Below are positions 55,852-64,000 of a stretch of DNA of 64,000 bases, piece by piece. The DNA is from Terrabacter sp. Root181 (GTDB taxonomy: Bacteria; Actinomycetota; Actinomycetes; Actinomycetales; Dermatophilaceae): the NCBI RefSeq assembly GCF_001428505.1, contig NZ_LMHU01000008.1, positions 124,001 to 188,000 on the forward strand. Direction: 5' to 3'. Positions within the stretch are counted from its first letter, which is position 1. Every line of letters begins with the position of its first letter. Both the position numbers and the translations under genes were made by a program. The notes beneath the pieces were generated by a model. It had not been told where the DNA came from. It worked only from the letters and a program-made list of their open reading frames with translations, and searched no databases.

Positions 55852-58791
55852 TCACATCGGGACGACGTTGACGAGCTTCGGCGCCCTCACGATGACGGTG
55901 CGGATGCCGCCCTCGGTCGCCGCCCTCACCTTGTCACGACCGAGCACCAGCTCGCGGAGGTCGTCCTCGGAGATGTCAGGGCTGACGTCGACGCGGTCGC
56001 GCACCTTGCCCTTGATCTGGATGACGCAGGTGACCTGCTCCTCCACGATCTTCGCGGGGTCGCTGAGGGGGAAGGCGGCGTAGGCCACCCCTCCCTCGTG
56101 ACCGAGCCGCTGCCACATCTCCTCCGCGATGTGCGGCGCGACGGGGGCGAGCATGAGCACCATCGCCTCGACGACCTCGCGCGGGGGTGCGTCGAGCTTC
56201 GTCACGGCGTTGTTGAGCTCGATGAGCTTGGCGATCGCCGTGTTGAAGCGCAGGGCCTCGAAGTCGTCCCGGACGCCGGCGATCGTCTGGTGCAGCTGCG
56301 TCGTCAGCGCCTGCTCGAGGGGGGCGTCGACGACCCGCACCTGACCGGTCGACTCGTCGATCACGTTGCGCCACAGCCGCTGCAGGAAGCGCTGGCTGCC
56401 GACGACCGCACGGATCTCCCACGGCTTGGAGAGCTCGAGCGGGCCCATCGACATCTCGTAGACGCGGAAGGTGTCGGCGCCGTACGCGTCGTACATCTCG
56501 TCGGGACTCACGGAGTTCTTCAGCGACTTGCCGATCTTGCCGTACTCCCGGTTGACGGGCTGCCCCTGCCACGTGAAGGTCGGCTCGGCGCCGTGGCTGC
56601 CCGGGTGCTCCTCGACCTCCGACGCCGTGACGTACTGACCGCGGCTGTCGGTGAAGGCGTAGGCCTGGATGTAGCCCTGCGAGAAGTACTTCCGGAACGG
56701 CTCCTCGCTGCGCACGTGGCCGAGGTCGAAGAGTGCCTTGTGCCAGAAGCGGGCGTAGAGCAGGTGCAGCACCGCGTGCTCGACGCCGCCGACGTAGAGG
56801 TCGACGCCGCCCGGGTCGCGCGTGCCCGCCGGGGCGCCCGCGACCGGCGTGTCGTGGCGGCCCAGCCAGTACGCCTCGTTGGCCGGGTCGACGAACGCGT
56901 CGTGGTTGGCCGGGTCGAGGTAGCGCAGGTAGTACCAGCACGAGCCCGCCCAGTTGGGCATGGTGTTCGTCTCGCGGCGGAACTTCCGCAGGCCGCGGCC
57001 GTCGCCGAGGTCCTGCTCCACCTCGACCCACTCGGGCACGCGGGACAGCGGCGGCTCGGGGCTGCTCTGGGAGTCGTCCGGGTCGAACGTCTTGGGGCTG
57101 TAGTCCGGCACGTCCGGGAGGGTCAGGGGCAGCTCGTCGTCCGGGACGGCATACGCCACCCCGTCCTCGTCGAACATGATGGGGAACGGCTCGCCCCAGT
57201 AGCGCTGGCGGCTGAAGAGCCAGTCGCGGATGCGGTAGCTGATGGTGCCCTCGCCGAGCCCCTCGGCCTCGAGGAGCTCGATGATGCGCGCCTTGGCCTC
57301 GGCGACGTGCAGGCCGTCGAGCGAGACGCGGTCGTTGGCGGAGTTGATGGCGACCCCGTCGCCGAGGAACGGCTCGTCGTCCGGGTGGCCCTCCGTGGGC
57401 TGGACCGTGCGGATGATCGGGATGTCGAACCTCTCGGCGAACTCCCAGTCGCGGGTGTCCTGGCCGGGCACGGCCATGATGGCACCCGTGCCGTAGCCCA
57501 TCAGGACGTAGTCGGCGACGAAGACCGGGATGCGCTCTCCCGTCAACGGATTCGTGGCCCACGAGCCGGTGAACACACCGGTCTTGTCCTTGCCCTCCGT
57601 CTGTCGCTCGACGTCACCCTTGCGCGACGCCGCGAGCTGGTATGCCGTCACGGCCTCCTTGGGGGTCGCGGTCGCGTCGGCGTCCGCCCCCTTCCAGACG
57701 TCCTTGGTGCCCTCGGGCCACGCACCGGCCGGGACGAGCGCGTCGACGAGCGGGTGCTCGGGCGCGATGACCATGAAGGTCGCGCCGAAGATCGTGTCGG
57801 GGCGCGTCGTGAAGACGTCGAGGCCGTCGTCCTCACCGGTGCCGGTGACGACGGGGAAGGTGACGCGGGCGCCCTTGGACCGACCGATCCAGTTGCGCTG
57901 CATGAGCTTGACCTTCTCGGGCCAGTCGACACCGTCGAGGTCGTCGGCCAGGCGGTCCGCGTAGGCCGTGATCCGCATCTTCCACTGGCTGAGGTTGCGA
58001 CGGAAGACGGGGTAGTTGCCCCGCTCGGAGCGACCCTCGTTGGTGACCTCCTCGTTGGAGAGCACCGTGCCGAGTCCGGGGCACCAGTTGACGGGCGCCT
58101 CGGAGGTGTAGGCGAGGCGGTGGCCCTCGAGGACCCTCGCGCGCTCGGTCGCGGACAGGTCGCCCCAGCCGCGGCCCTCGGCGTCGACGACGGCGCGACG
58201 GCCGGACTCGAACTCCTCGACGAGCTCGCTGATGGGGCGGGCCTTCCCGCGGCCGCCGTCCTCGCGCACGGCGTCGACGTCGTACCACGCGTCCCAGATC
58301 TGCAGGAAGATCCACTGCGTCCAGCGGTAGTACTCGTCGTCGATCGTCGCGAAGGTGCGGCGGTTGTCGAAGCCCAGCCCGAGGCGGCGCAGCTGGCGCT
58401 TCATGTTCGTCATGTTCTCCTCGGTGGTCTTCCGAGGGTGCTGCCCGGTCTGGACGGCGTACTGCTCCGCGGGCAGGCCGAACGCGTCGTAGCCGAGGGC
58501 GTGCAGGACGTTCTTGCCGAGCATCCGGTGGAAGCGGCTGTAGACGTCGGTCGCGATGTAGCCGAGGGGGTGCCCGACGTGCAGGCCCACGCCCGAGGGG
58601 TAGGGGAACATGTCGAGGACGATGAGCTTCTCGCCGCGCGCCGCGACCTTCTCGGGCTCGGCCCAGGGCCCGGCGGGGTTGGGCGCATTGAACGTGCCCT
58701 CCTCCTCCCAGCGGTCCTGCCAGGAGGTCTCGATCTGCTGCGCCATCGCCGCGGTGTAGCGGAACGGGGTGTCGTTGCTCTGCTCGCTCAT
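55852..58791 (-). CDS. leuS: Leucyl-tRNA synthetase
   Basis: The 979-residue class Ia synthetase charges tRNA-Leu. The HIGH motif is [12 protein letters not shown] after [14 protein letters not shown] is [15 protein letters not shown], and the editing domain (about 260-490) contains [20 protein letters not shown]. Residues near VIEYI are replaced by an actinobacterial-length insertion, and the length fits the 950-980 range of the phylum. The C-terminus includes [11 protein letters not shown]-like [20 protein letters not shown]. The ATG at 58791 has AGAGA upstream. An intrinsic terminator with a U-tract and a leucine-rich leader peptide precede it, so expression is probably attenuated by leucine supply. 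Confidence 0.96.
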   Translation of the reverse strand: MSEQSNDTPFRYTAAMAQQIETSWQDRWEEEGTFNAPNPAGPWAEPEKVAARGEKLIVLDMFPYPSGVGLHVGHPLGYIATDVYSRFHRMLGKNVLHALGYDAFGLPAEQYAVQTGQHPRKTTEENMTNMKRQLRRLGLGFDNRRTFATIDDEYYRWTQWIFLQIWDAWYDVDAVREDGGRGKARPISELVEEFESGRRAVVDAEGRGWGDLSATERARVLEGHRLAYTSEAPVNWCPGLGTVLSNEEVTNEGRSERGNYPVFRRNLSQWKMRITAYADRLADDLDGVDWPEKVKLMQRNWIGRSKGARVTFPVVTGTGEDDGLDVFTTRPDTIFGATFMVIAPEHPLVDALVPAGAWPEGTKDVWKGADADATATPKEAVTAYQLAASRKGDVERQTEGKDKTGVFTGSWATNPLTGERIPVFVADYVLMGYGTGAIMAVPGQDTRDWEFAERFDIPIIRTVQPTEGHPDDEPFLGDGVAINSANDRVSLDGLHVAEAKARIIELLEAEGLGEGTISYRIRDWLFSRQRYWGEPFPIMFDEDGVAYAVPDDELPLTLPDVPDYSPKTFDPDDSQSSPEPPLSRVPEWVEVEQDLGDGRGLRKFRRETNTMPNWAGSCWYYLRYLDPANHDAFVDPANEAYWLGRHDTPVAGAPAGTRDPGGVDLYVGGVEHAVLHLLYARFWHKALFDLGHVRSEEPFRKYFSQGYIQAYAFTDSRGQYVTASEVEEHPGSHGAEPTFTWQGQPVNREYGKIGKSLKNSVSPDEMYDAYGADTFRVYEMSMGPLELSKPWEIRAVVGSQRFLQRLWRNVIDESTGQVRVVDAPLEQALTTQLHQTIAGVRDDFEALRFNTAIAKLIELNNAVTKLDAPPREVVEAMVLMLAPVAPHIAEEMWQRLGHEGGVAYAAFPLSDPAKIVEEQVTCVIQIKGKVRDRVDVSPDISEDDLRELVLGRDKVRAATEGGIRTVIVRAPKLVNVVPM

Positions 58792-58823
58792 GTCTTCTCT
58801 TTCGTCGCTGCTCGGGTCTGGGC

Positions 58824-58861
58824 AAAAGAAAACCCCTCGCACAGGAGGGGAGCCGCGTTGA
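58824..58861 (-). terminator. Attenuator terminator in the leuS leader
   Basis: On the minus strand CCCCTC-CTGTGC-GAGGGG (58850 to 58833) is followed by TTTTCTTTT (58832 to 58824). It is the only hairpin in the window with a true U-tract. It lies 33 bases before leuS, downstream of the leader peptide, so it ends transcription before leuS unless prevented. Confidence 0.85.
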
Positions 58862-58882
58862 TGTCGGGAGTCCCGACCTTCG

Positions 58883-58918
58883 TCAACGCGGCTGCGGAAG
58901 GAGCAGCAGGCCAGCCAT
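58883..58918 (-). CDS. Leucine-rich leader peptide of leuS
   Basis: Eleven codons, ATG at 58918 to TGA at 58883-58885, encode [11 protein letters not shown] with four consecutive leucine codons (CTG CTG CTC CTT). A -10-like TAACCT (58931-58926) lies seven bases before the ATG, so translation probably starts at or near the 5' end of the message. Its last codons belong to the left arm of an 11-bp stem (58883-58893 with 58851-58861) that sits directly before the terminator. Ribosome stalling on scarce Leu-tRNA would alter folding, as in classical leader-peptide attenuation. Confidence 0.75.
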   Translation of the reverse strand: MAGLLLLPQPR

Positions 58919-59068
58919 GCGCCCAAGGTTAGCGCAGAGCCCACAGCGCTCGCGGCCGCCCGAAAACGGGACAGGCCCGGCGGCGACCATTCGCAAAGCC
59001 ACCCGAAGCGCCTCGGGGAGGGACAGGATGGACGGTGACTCTCGGGGACCTGCACGCGGGAGGTGCGC

Positions 59069-60448
59069 ATGTTCAAGCGAGCTCGATCATGGTGGGTGAG
59101 GGTCGTCGCGGTGTGCGGCGCCGTCGCCGTCGGTCTCCTCGTTGCCGGGGCCCCGGCAAGCGGCGCTCCGGCAACAGGTGCTCCGGTTGAGCGTGAACAG
59201 ACCGTTCGCCAGCCCTACGACTTCGTGAACTGGGGCTGCGGCTACCCCCTCGAGGTGAGCGGGGTGCTGACCCACGTGTTCACGCTCCGTCAGGACCCGC
59301 GGCTCGAGGGCGAGCTCCTGTTCATGGACCAGTACGTCTTCTCGGAGACGTACACGAACGAGGCCGGCGCGTCCGTCACCGCCACCGGCAGCGGCGTCTC
59401 CAAGAACGTGCCGGCGCGGCGCGTGGGCGCGTCGACGTGGACGTTCACCTTCCTGCAGGCCGGCCAGCCGTTCACCATCCGTGACTCGTCGGGAAAGGTC
59501 GTCAGCCGTGACAGCGGGGTGCTGCGGTTCGAGGCCACCGTCGACGTCGCGACCGGCGAGGAGGTCGGCTTCGAGCTCACCGTGTCGGGGCCGCACCCAC
59601 TCTTCGACCAGGACACGTGCAAGGTCGTGGCGCCGCTGCTCGGCACCGCCTCCGCGGACCACCAGACGGCACGCCCCCTCGGCTCGACCGACGCCGCAAT
59701 GGGCTACTTCGAGTACCTCCCGCCGTCGTACTCCCCCGACGGTGACGGCAGCCCGCTGCTCGTCGTCACCAACGGCTATGGCGAGAACGGCGACGGCTCC
59801 GCCGAACAGCTGAGCAACCTGCTCTTCACCGGCGTCCCGAGGTTCATCGACGTCGGCGGATGGCCCACCGACCGACCCCTCGTGGTGCTCTCGACCCAGC
59901 ACGTGGAGGACCCGCCCGGGTTCGACTTCTCCCCCTGCGACGGTGTCGATCCGTGGGGTGGGTCGTGTGCGATGCAGCTGCAGCACGACCGCGGCCACGC
60001 CTCTCCCGCCGCCTGCACCACCCCGGCCGAGATCCACGACTTCATCGCGTATGCCGTGGCGCACTACAACGTGGACCCCAGCCGGGTCTACCTCACCGGA
60101 CTCTCCTGCGGCGGCTTCGGTGCGTGGGAGTACCTCGCCGCATACGGCGACAGCCAGGTCGCAGCGGCCGTGCCGATCGCGGCGGACGGCAGGTACGCGT
60201 GGGCCTCCGTCGGGTGCGCCCTCGGCGACGTCCCGCTCTGGGCCTTCCACGGGGGCCTGGACGATCTCGTCAACCCGCTCGGCAGCACCGTGACGATGGA
60301 GAACGTGCAGGCGTGCCCGGGAGTCGACCCGCAAGCAGCTCGGCTCACCGTCTACCCCGACCTGTACCACGACGGTTGGGACCAGGCGTACAGCGGGAGC
60401 CGGGGTGACGACATCTACACGTGGATGCTGGGGTACGCGAACCCCTGA
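59069..60448 (+). CDS. Secreted alpha/beta hydrolase (esterase-like)
   Basis: This 459-residue protein has a signal peptide ([20 protein letters not shown], cleaved near ASGAPA), an N-terminal beta-rich domain (about 45-205) and a C-terminal alpha/beta hydrolase (about 215-455). The nucleophile elbow is [15 protein letters not shown], the acid lies near [11 protein letters not shown], and the histidine is in [13 protein letters not shown]. It resembles secreted phospholipase/carboxylesterase or poly-ester depolymerase-like enzymes. ATG 59069 has GGGAGG five bases upstream and is preferred to GTG 59063. It is divergent from leuS. Confidence 0.8.
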   Translation: MFKRARSWWVRVVAVCGAVAVGLLVAGAPASGAPATGAPVEREQTVRQPYDFVNWGCGYPLEVSGVLTHVFTLRQDPRLEGELLFMDQYVFSETYTNEAGASVTATGSGVSKNVPARRVGASTWTFTFLQAGQPFTIRDSSGKVVSRDSGVLRFEATVDVATGEEVGFELTVSGPHPLFDQDTCKVVAPLLGTASADHQTARPLGSTDAAMGYFEYLPPSYSPDGDGSPLLVVTNGYGENGDGSAEQLSNLLFTGVPRFIDVGGWPTDRPLVVLSTQHVEDPPGFDFSPCDGVDPWGGSCAMQLQHDRGHASPAACTTPAEIHDFIAYAVAHYNVDPSRVYLTGLSCGGFGAWEYLAAYGDSQVAAAVPIAADGRYAWASVGCALGDVPLWAFHGGLDDLVNPLGSTVTMENVQACPGVDPQAARLTVYPDLYHDGWDQAYSGSRGDDIYTWMLGYANP

Positions 60449-60469
60449 GGACCGGGTCCCCACCGCGGC

Positions 60470-61117
60470 TCAGCGGAAGAGGGCGACGACGATGAGGGTC
60501 TGGGCCACGTGGTAGGTCACGATGACCGTGAGCGGAGCCCAGCGGCGCTCGTGGACGAAGCGGTCGTGCCCCAGCACGGTGTCGGAGGCCACGAAGACCG
60601 CGCACCCGAGCAGCAGCAGCCAGTCGCCCTTCCAGGCGGCGGTGAGCACGAGGGCGAACAGCACCAGCTGGTAGACGAACACCGGCCCCTTCTGCGGCCC
60701 CGAGTGACGCACGATGTCCCGCCCGACCCTCGCGTACAGCAGCACCAGGGCGGGGACGGCGACGAGCAGCGGCCACGGGAAGCCGTCGACCCCCGCGGTC
60801 TCGAGGATCGCCCAGACGTAGGCGACGTGGCCGACGAGGAAGGCGCCGAGCCCGACGAGGAAGCGCGTCTCGGTGGCGTGCAGCAGCGCGACGTCGCCGA
60901 CGAGGCAGAAGGCGAGCGCCACGAGGACGGGCAGCAGGGATGGTGAGCCCGGCACCCGGCCCTCCCAGTACAGCGACCAGGCGAGCCCCATGAGGAGCAG
61001 CACGACGAGGGGCTTGGTGATCCGTTCGACGACGCGGTCGCCGCGCAGGACGGAGCCCCAGTTGATGAGCGCCGTCACCCCGAGCGCCACGCTGATAACC
61101 CACAGATGGGTGGTCAC
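60470..61117 (-). CDS. YhhN/TMEM86-family lysoplasmalogenase-like protein
   Basis: The 215-residue membrane protein has about eight short helices and family motifs: FCLVGDVALLHATETRFLVG (the GD...L region), FLVGHVAYVW, LLYARVG and a late FVASDTVLGHDRFV holding the second conserved Asp. YhhN/TMEM86 proteins hydrolyse lysoplasmalogens in eukaryotes; the bacterial role is less clear. The GTG at 61117 is chosen because the helix start VTTHLWVISVALGVTALINW fits the family. Confidence 0.85.
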   Translation of the reverse strand: MTTHLWVISVALGVTALINWGSVLRGDRVVERITKPLVVLLLMGLAWSLYWEGRVPGSPSLLPVLVALAFCLVGDVALLHATETRFLVGLGAFLVGHVAYVWAILETAGVDGFPWPLLVAVPALVLLYARVGRDIVRHSGPQKGPVFVYQLVLFALVLTAAWKGDWLLLLGCAVFVASDTVLGHDRFVHERRWAPLTVIVTYHVAQTLIVVALFR

Positions 61118-61228
61118 GAGCCCAGATTCCCAGCCGCGGCTCAGGTTGGCCGTGCAGACACGCGGCAGGCGCCCACCCACCTGTCGAGACGAATCGGCGT
61201 ACGCCCAGTTCTCTGCCAGACTCGTCCA

Positions 61229-61603
61229 ATGCCCATGCGCAAGTTCAAGCACACCGTCACCGCCGATGACACGGCCGCGCAGGTCGGCAGCGGTGACCTC
61301 GAGGTCCTCGCGACACCGCGTCTGATCACGTGGTGCGAGAGCGCCGCCTTCCAGGTCTGCAAGCCGAACATCGACACCGACCACACGACGGTCGGCACGA
61401 TGGTCAAGCTCGAGCACGTCAAGGGCAGCGCGGTCGGCTCCGAGATCACGGTCCTGTGCGCCGAGCCGATCAACGACGGACGTCGCCTCGTGTGCCACGT
61501 GACCGTCAAGGACTCCGACGGCGAGGAGATCGCCAAGGGTGAGTTCCACCGGGCGGTCGTCGACCCGGACCGCTTCATGAGCAAGTGCCAGCGGGTGCTC
61601 TGA
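61229..61603 (+). CDS. Hotdog-fold thioesterase
   Basis: This 124-residue protein matches the fluoroacetyl-CoA-thioesterase-like (FlK-like) hotdog branch: VGSGDLEVLATPRLITWCES, then HTTVGTMVKLEHVKGSAVGS and EEIAKGEFHRAVVDPDRF. Conserved Thr (HTTVG) and His (EFHRAVV) correspond to catalytic positions of that family. It probably hydrolyses small acyl-CoA thioesters; the substrate is unknown. The ATG at 61229 is followed by another ATG two codons on, and the ribosome site is weak. Confidence 0.85.
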   Translation: MPMRKFKHTVTADDTAAQVGSGDLEVLATPRLITWCESAAFQVCKPNIDTDHTTVGTMVKLEHVKGSAVGSEITVLCAEPINDGRRLVCHVTVKDSDGEEIAKGEFHRAVVDPDRFMSKCQRVL

Positions 61604-61643
61604 CCCGCAGCCACCTCCCAGCCGCGGTTGCGACCATGGCCGC

Positions 61644-62558
61644 GTGACGCTCGGACTTCTCGGTGCGCTGCTCGCGGCGCTCGCCTACGGCGCAGCGACC
61701 GTGCTCCAGGCCGTGGGCGTACGCCGTGTCGCGGCACTGCCGCCCGGCACCGCGCTGCGCGACCGGGCGCGGACGGGATGGCCGTATGCCGTGGGGCTCG
61801 CCCTCGACGCGCTCGGTTTCCTCGCGTCCGTGGCTGCGTTGCGCACGCTGCCGCTCTTCCTCGTCGAGTCAGCGGTGGCCTCGTCGGTCGCTGTCACCGC
61901 GGTCCTGTCGGTCGTCCTGCTCGGGGTCCGGCTCGGGACGGCCGAGGTCGTCGCCCTCATGGTCGTCGTCGCCGGACTGACCGGCATCGCCCTGACCGCA
62001 GCGGCCGGACCGGCGGTGCGGCCAGGGCCGGGAGCGACCTGGTGGCTGCTCGCCGCAGCGGCGGCCGTCGCGCTGCTGCTGGTGGTCGGGACGATCGACC
62101 ATGACCGTCGCCGCGGCGCCGTCGTGCTCAGTGTCGCCGCCGGCCTGGGCTTCGGAGGGGTCGGGGTGGCCGCCCGACTGCTCGAGATCCCGTCACCGTT
62201 CTGGCAGCTCGCGACGGACGGCGTCGCGTGGGCCCTCGTCGCGCACGCCGTCCTGGCCACCGTCGCCTACGGCCTGGCCCTGGCCCGAGGCCGGGTGACG
62301 ACGGTCGCGGCCCTGACCTTCGCCACCGAGACGGTCGTCCCCGCCCTGGTGGGGGCGCTCCTGCTCGGCGACCAGGTCGTGCCCGGGCGTGGTCCGCTGG
62401 CGGCAGCGGCCTTCGTCGCCACGCTCGGCGGCTGCATCACGCTGGCGGGTTGTGCCGAACCCACGCACGCCGACCTCGCTCCCCGGGCCGGCGGGCAGGC
62501 CCCGAGCGATGGCGCGCCGACCGCACCGGCGCCGCAGCCCGTGTCACCGCGTCCCTGA
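61644..62558 (+). CDS. DMT-superfamily (EamA-like) transporter
   Basis: The 304-residue membrane protein has nine to ten helices in two EamA-like halves, for example LGLLGALLAALAYGAATVLQ, FLVESAVASSVAVTAVLSVV, AVLATVAYGLALARGRVTTV and ETVVPALVGALLLGDQVVPG. The Pro-rich C-terminus is cytosolic. Substrate unknown; metabolite export is usual for the superfamily. GTG start at 61644, 40 bases after the thioesterase stop, with which it may be co-transcribed. Confidence 0.82.
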   Translation: MTLGLLGALLAALAYGAATVLQAVGVRRVAALPPGTALRDRARTGWPYAVGLALDALGFLASVAALRTLPLFLVESAVASSVAVTAVLSVVLLGVRLGTAEVVALMVVVAGLTGIALTAAAGPAVRPGPGATWWLLAAAAAVALLLVVGTIDHDRRRGAVVLSVAAGLGFGGVGVAARLLEIPSPFWQLATDGVAWALVAHAVLATVAYGLALARGRVTTVAALTFATETVVPALVGALLLGDQVVPGRGPLAAAAFVATLGGCITLAGCAEPTHADLAPRAGGQAPSDGAPTAPAPQPVSPRP

Positions 62559-62583
62559 CCCGGGGCCCTGCCGCGGCCGGCCG

Positions 62584-62913
62584 TCACCGTCGCCTCAGGC
62601 GCTCCATCTCGTCCTCGATCTGATCCTCGGTCGGCTCATCGACCGCGTAGGCATCCACGGCGTTGGCCACGACGCCGATGCCCCAGCCGGCGATGGGGAA
62701 GACGGGCCAGAAGAAGCCCGCTCCCGTCATGGCCCAGATCAGGACGAGCATCCCGTTGACGAGCACGTAGATGAGCAGGTGGACGCGGAAGTCGGCCTTC
62801 TTCTTGAGACTGCCGAGTGCTCTGCCGCGCAGATCCACCTCGATGACGGCGCGGTCGACCGTCGGGTCGGGCACGTCGTGGTGGGGTTCGACCGGAAGCT
62901 GGTTCGCGGTCAT
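62584..62913 (-). CDS. 2TM-domain protein
   Basis: This 109-residue protein has the 2TM-domain layout: a charged segment ALGSLKKKADFRVHLLIYVL leads into the first helix, NGMLVLIWAMTG, and PVFPIAGWGIGVVANAVDAY forms the second, followed by an acidic coiled tail DQIEDEMERLRRR. Function unknown; the domain is sometimes fused to regulators or kinases. The ATG at 62913 has GGAG 11 bases upstream; the GTG at 62922 is too near the ribosome site. Confidence 0.8.
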   Translation of the reverse strand: MTANQLPVEPHHDVPDPTVDRAVIEVDLRGRALGSLKKKADFRVHLLIYVLVNGMLVLIWAMTGAGFFWPVFPIAGWGIGVVANAVDAYAVDEPTEDQIEDEMERLRRR

Positions 62914-63054
62914 GGTGGTCACCGCTCCTTCGCGGGCCGCCGCGCAGGAGCTCTGCGCGGCTCCTGACTCCAGCCTAGGCCGACCGCAGGCGGCCGACCG
63001 GGAAGCGTGCCGGACGTCACGACAGCACCCGTGGCAGCCGCGGTCCGCGGGCGG

Positions 63055-63666
63055 TCACAGCACGTAGGCGTCGCCGTCGCGGTGGAAGCCGAGGCTCTCG
63101 TAGTAGGGCTCCACCATGCCGGGCGGCGTCAGCACCCGTCGGAACCCACGCCGGCGGAACGGCCCCTCCGGACCGAAGACGAACTCGCCCGGCATCACGT
63201 CGCGGTGGCGCGGGGTCACCCAGTCGAGCAGCAGCTGGGCGGTGTCCTTGCCCGCGTCGCGCATGAGGACGACGCCGACGGCCTCGTCGCCCCGGAGCAC
63301 GAGGTAGGACGGGTCGCCGGCGAACGGGTCGTGGACGAACTGCGGGTTGTAGCGGCGGATGTCGCCCTCGTGGACGCGCAGCACGTGCCGGAGGTACGTG
63401 TCGTCGCCGGCGACCTCGAGCACCTCGTAGACGCGCGCGTCGTGCTTCTCACGGGACATCTGCGCGAGGTAGTAGACGTTGATGCCGGCGAGCACGACGT
63501 TGAGCCCGACCATCGGCCAGACGTGGTTGAGCGAGTTGTAGACGATGAGGACGACGCAGCCGACGAGGTTGATGATCCGGAGCCGCCGCAGCTGCGTCTG
63601 CAGCAGCGACCACACGAGGATCGCCGATCCGATCCAGCCGACGGCCTCGAGCCACCAGGTACCCAT
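63055..63666 (-). CDS. YgjV-like membrane protein fused to an acyltransferase-like domain
   Basis: The N-terminal 75 residues form three helices of the YgjV type (EAVGWIGSAILVWSLLQTQL, then INLVGCVVLIVYNSLNHVWP and VGLNVVLAGINVYYLAQM). The C-terminal 120 residues (HDPFAGDPSYLVLRGDEAVG, RGFRRVLTPPGMVEPYYESL, then GFHRDGDAYVL) resemble a GNAT acetyltransferase tail, including the PYYESLGF-like motif. A membrane-anchored acetyltransferase is therefore possible, but the acetyl-CoA loop is not clearly visible. The ATG at 63666 begins MGTWWLEAVGWIG. Confidence 0.7.
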   Translation of the reverse strand: MGTWWLEAVGWIGSAILVWSLLQTQLRRLRIINLVGCVVLIVYNSLNHVWPMVGLNVVLAGINVYYLAQMSREKHDARVYEVLEVAGDDTYLRHVLRVHEGDIRRYNPQFVHDPFAGDPSYLVLRGDEAVGVVLMRDAGKDTAQLLLDWVTPRHRDVMPGEFVFGPEGPFRRRGFRRVLTPPGMVEPYYESLGFHRDGDAYVL

Positions 63667-63783
63667 GGCCGCGACCCTAGCGCCCACGGCCTTCCGGCTC
63701 GCGGCGATGCCGCCTCGAACCGGGAGTGGGGGCGACATCGACTCCCGAAACGCCCCATGTCCGGGCGAGCCGTGCGTCGCGTC

Positions 63784-64000
63784 TCAGCCCGCGGGAGGGT
63801 CGTCCGCGACGGAGGTCCTCGCCGGCTCGTGCCCGACGACCTTGAGGCCCACGACGGCAGCGACGATCCCCGTGAGCAGGACGACCTTGACGACGGACAA
63901 CGCCTCGCCGCCGGTCGTCATGGCCCACGTCACGGTCAGCGCGGCCCCGAGACCGGTCCACACGGCATACGCCGTCCCGATGGGGATGGTGCGCACGGCG
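63784..64000 (-). CDS. Small multidrug resistance (SMR) transporter, 5' end outside window
   Basis: The visible C-terminal 72 or so residues contain VRTIPIGTAYAVWTGLGAAL, the third-helix signature of SMR proteins (SugE/QacE type), and a fourth helix VVKVVLLTGIVAAVVGLKVV. Helices one and two, including the key Glu, lie beyond 64000. SMR dimers export quaternary amines or guanidinium. GEALSVVKV replaces the usual GEPLS segment. A short polar tail ends the protein. Confidence 0.85.
   Translation of the reverse strand, partial: AVRTIPIGTAYAVWTGLGAALTVTWAMTTGGEALSVVKVVLLTGIVAAVVGLKVVGHEPARTSVADDPPAG

Larger units (their letters stand above)
410..63970. repeat. Dispersed octamer GTATGCCG / CGGCATAC, 29 copies
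   Basis: Counted by reading both orientations, the octamer starts at 410, 2610, 4292, 5508, 6508, 8695, 11547, 11584, 12646, 19069, 19470, 25949, 26291, 27482, 33225, 34662, 37658, 38341, 41621, 42905, 45874, 50858, 51879, 54667, 57147, 57640, 60049, 61784 and 63963. Eighteen are GTATGCCG on the plus strand and eleven are the complement. About ten lie between genes. Inside genes it usually encodes Tyr-Ala (TAT GCC), although TAT is otherwise rare here. Confidence 0.8.

Noticed and set aside
58792-58931. T-box riboswitch before leuS
   Set aside because: No specifier loop, AG-bulge or T-box consensus could be found. The short Leu-codon ORF explains the terminator better.
55015-58932. Very long open frame antisense to leuS
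   Set aside because: It mirrors leuS codons, has Asp/Arg/Gly/Val-rich low-complexity translation and no domain. Long antisense frames are expected at very high GC3.
1-64000. tRNA or rRNA genes
   Set aside because: No cloverleaf with a GGTTCGAxxC-type T arm and matching acceptor stem was found; GTTCGA occurrences belong to LexA sites or coding sequence.

Overview
The window is chromosomal DNA of a high-GC Gram-positive actinobacterium. By eye it is roughly 70% GC, with almost every third codon base G or C and many GTG starts. The gene set fits the Intrasporangiaceae and relatives (Janibacter, Knoellia, Phycicoccus, Terrabacter): a 13E12/DUF222 HNH gene, a LysM gene divergent from lexA, class II ribonucleotide reductase with NrdR, and no mycolate genes. 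That placement is inference. No tRNA, rRNA, CRISPR array or complete insertion sequence is visible. Genes are tightly packed, often with 4-base ATGA or GTGA overlaps.

Layout. 1-7.5 kb: the 5' part of a ChaB-domain gene (cut by the window edge), an MFS transporter coupled to a universal stress protein (USP), a membrane-anchored NERD protein, two tandem-domain USPs and a PLP-dependent decarboxylase. 7.6-15 kb: an SOS-controlled HNH endonuclease gene, an unknown protein, a NERD-helicase, an aldo/keto reductase, a hexapeptide-repeat protein and malic enzyme. 15-17.5 kb: a Cu(I) ATPase behind a CsoR-type operator. 17.6-22.4 kb: a mosaic segment bounded by two half-copies of a MITE-like repeat, holding an IS630 transposase relic, kup and small unknown genes. 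22.4-26.1 kb: nrdR-nrdJ behind paired NrdR boxes. 26.4-33 kb: a cNMP-binding protein, an ArsR-type regulator with an efflux pump, a decayed histidine kinase, and a WXG100-like/DUF1023 hydrolase/membrane protein operon. 33.1-34.7 kb: a LysM division-inhibitor gene and lexA around a cluster of LexA boxes. 34.8-44 kb: a membrane protein, an acyl-CoA synthetase-sirtuin-phosphotransferase operon, a thiolase, and a LysR regulator followed by AhpD-like and gamma-glutamyltransferase-like genes. 44-51 kb: cyclopropane-type lipid methylation with DUF1295, a cupin, and comEA-comEC. 51-59 kb: purU, a TPR protein, a secreted PQQ-type beta-propeller, and degV-plsY next to leuS, which has its own leucine leader-peptide attenuator. 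59-64 kb: a secreted esterase, a lysoplasmalogenase-like protein, a thioesterase, a DMT transporter, small membrane proteins and a truncated SMR transporter gene.

Themes. Stress control is prominent: LexA sites govern the LysM/lexA pair and the HNH gene, NrdR sites govern nucleotide reduction, CsoR governs copper export, and three USPs sit together. Decay is visible in the nonsense-interrupted histidine kinase, the frameshifted secreted protein and the transposon relics. Across the whole window the octamer GTATGCCG (or its complement) occurs 29 times, far above a base-composition expectation of about two, often inside or beside terminator hairpins.
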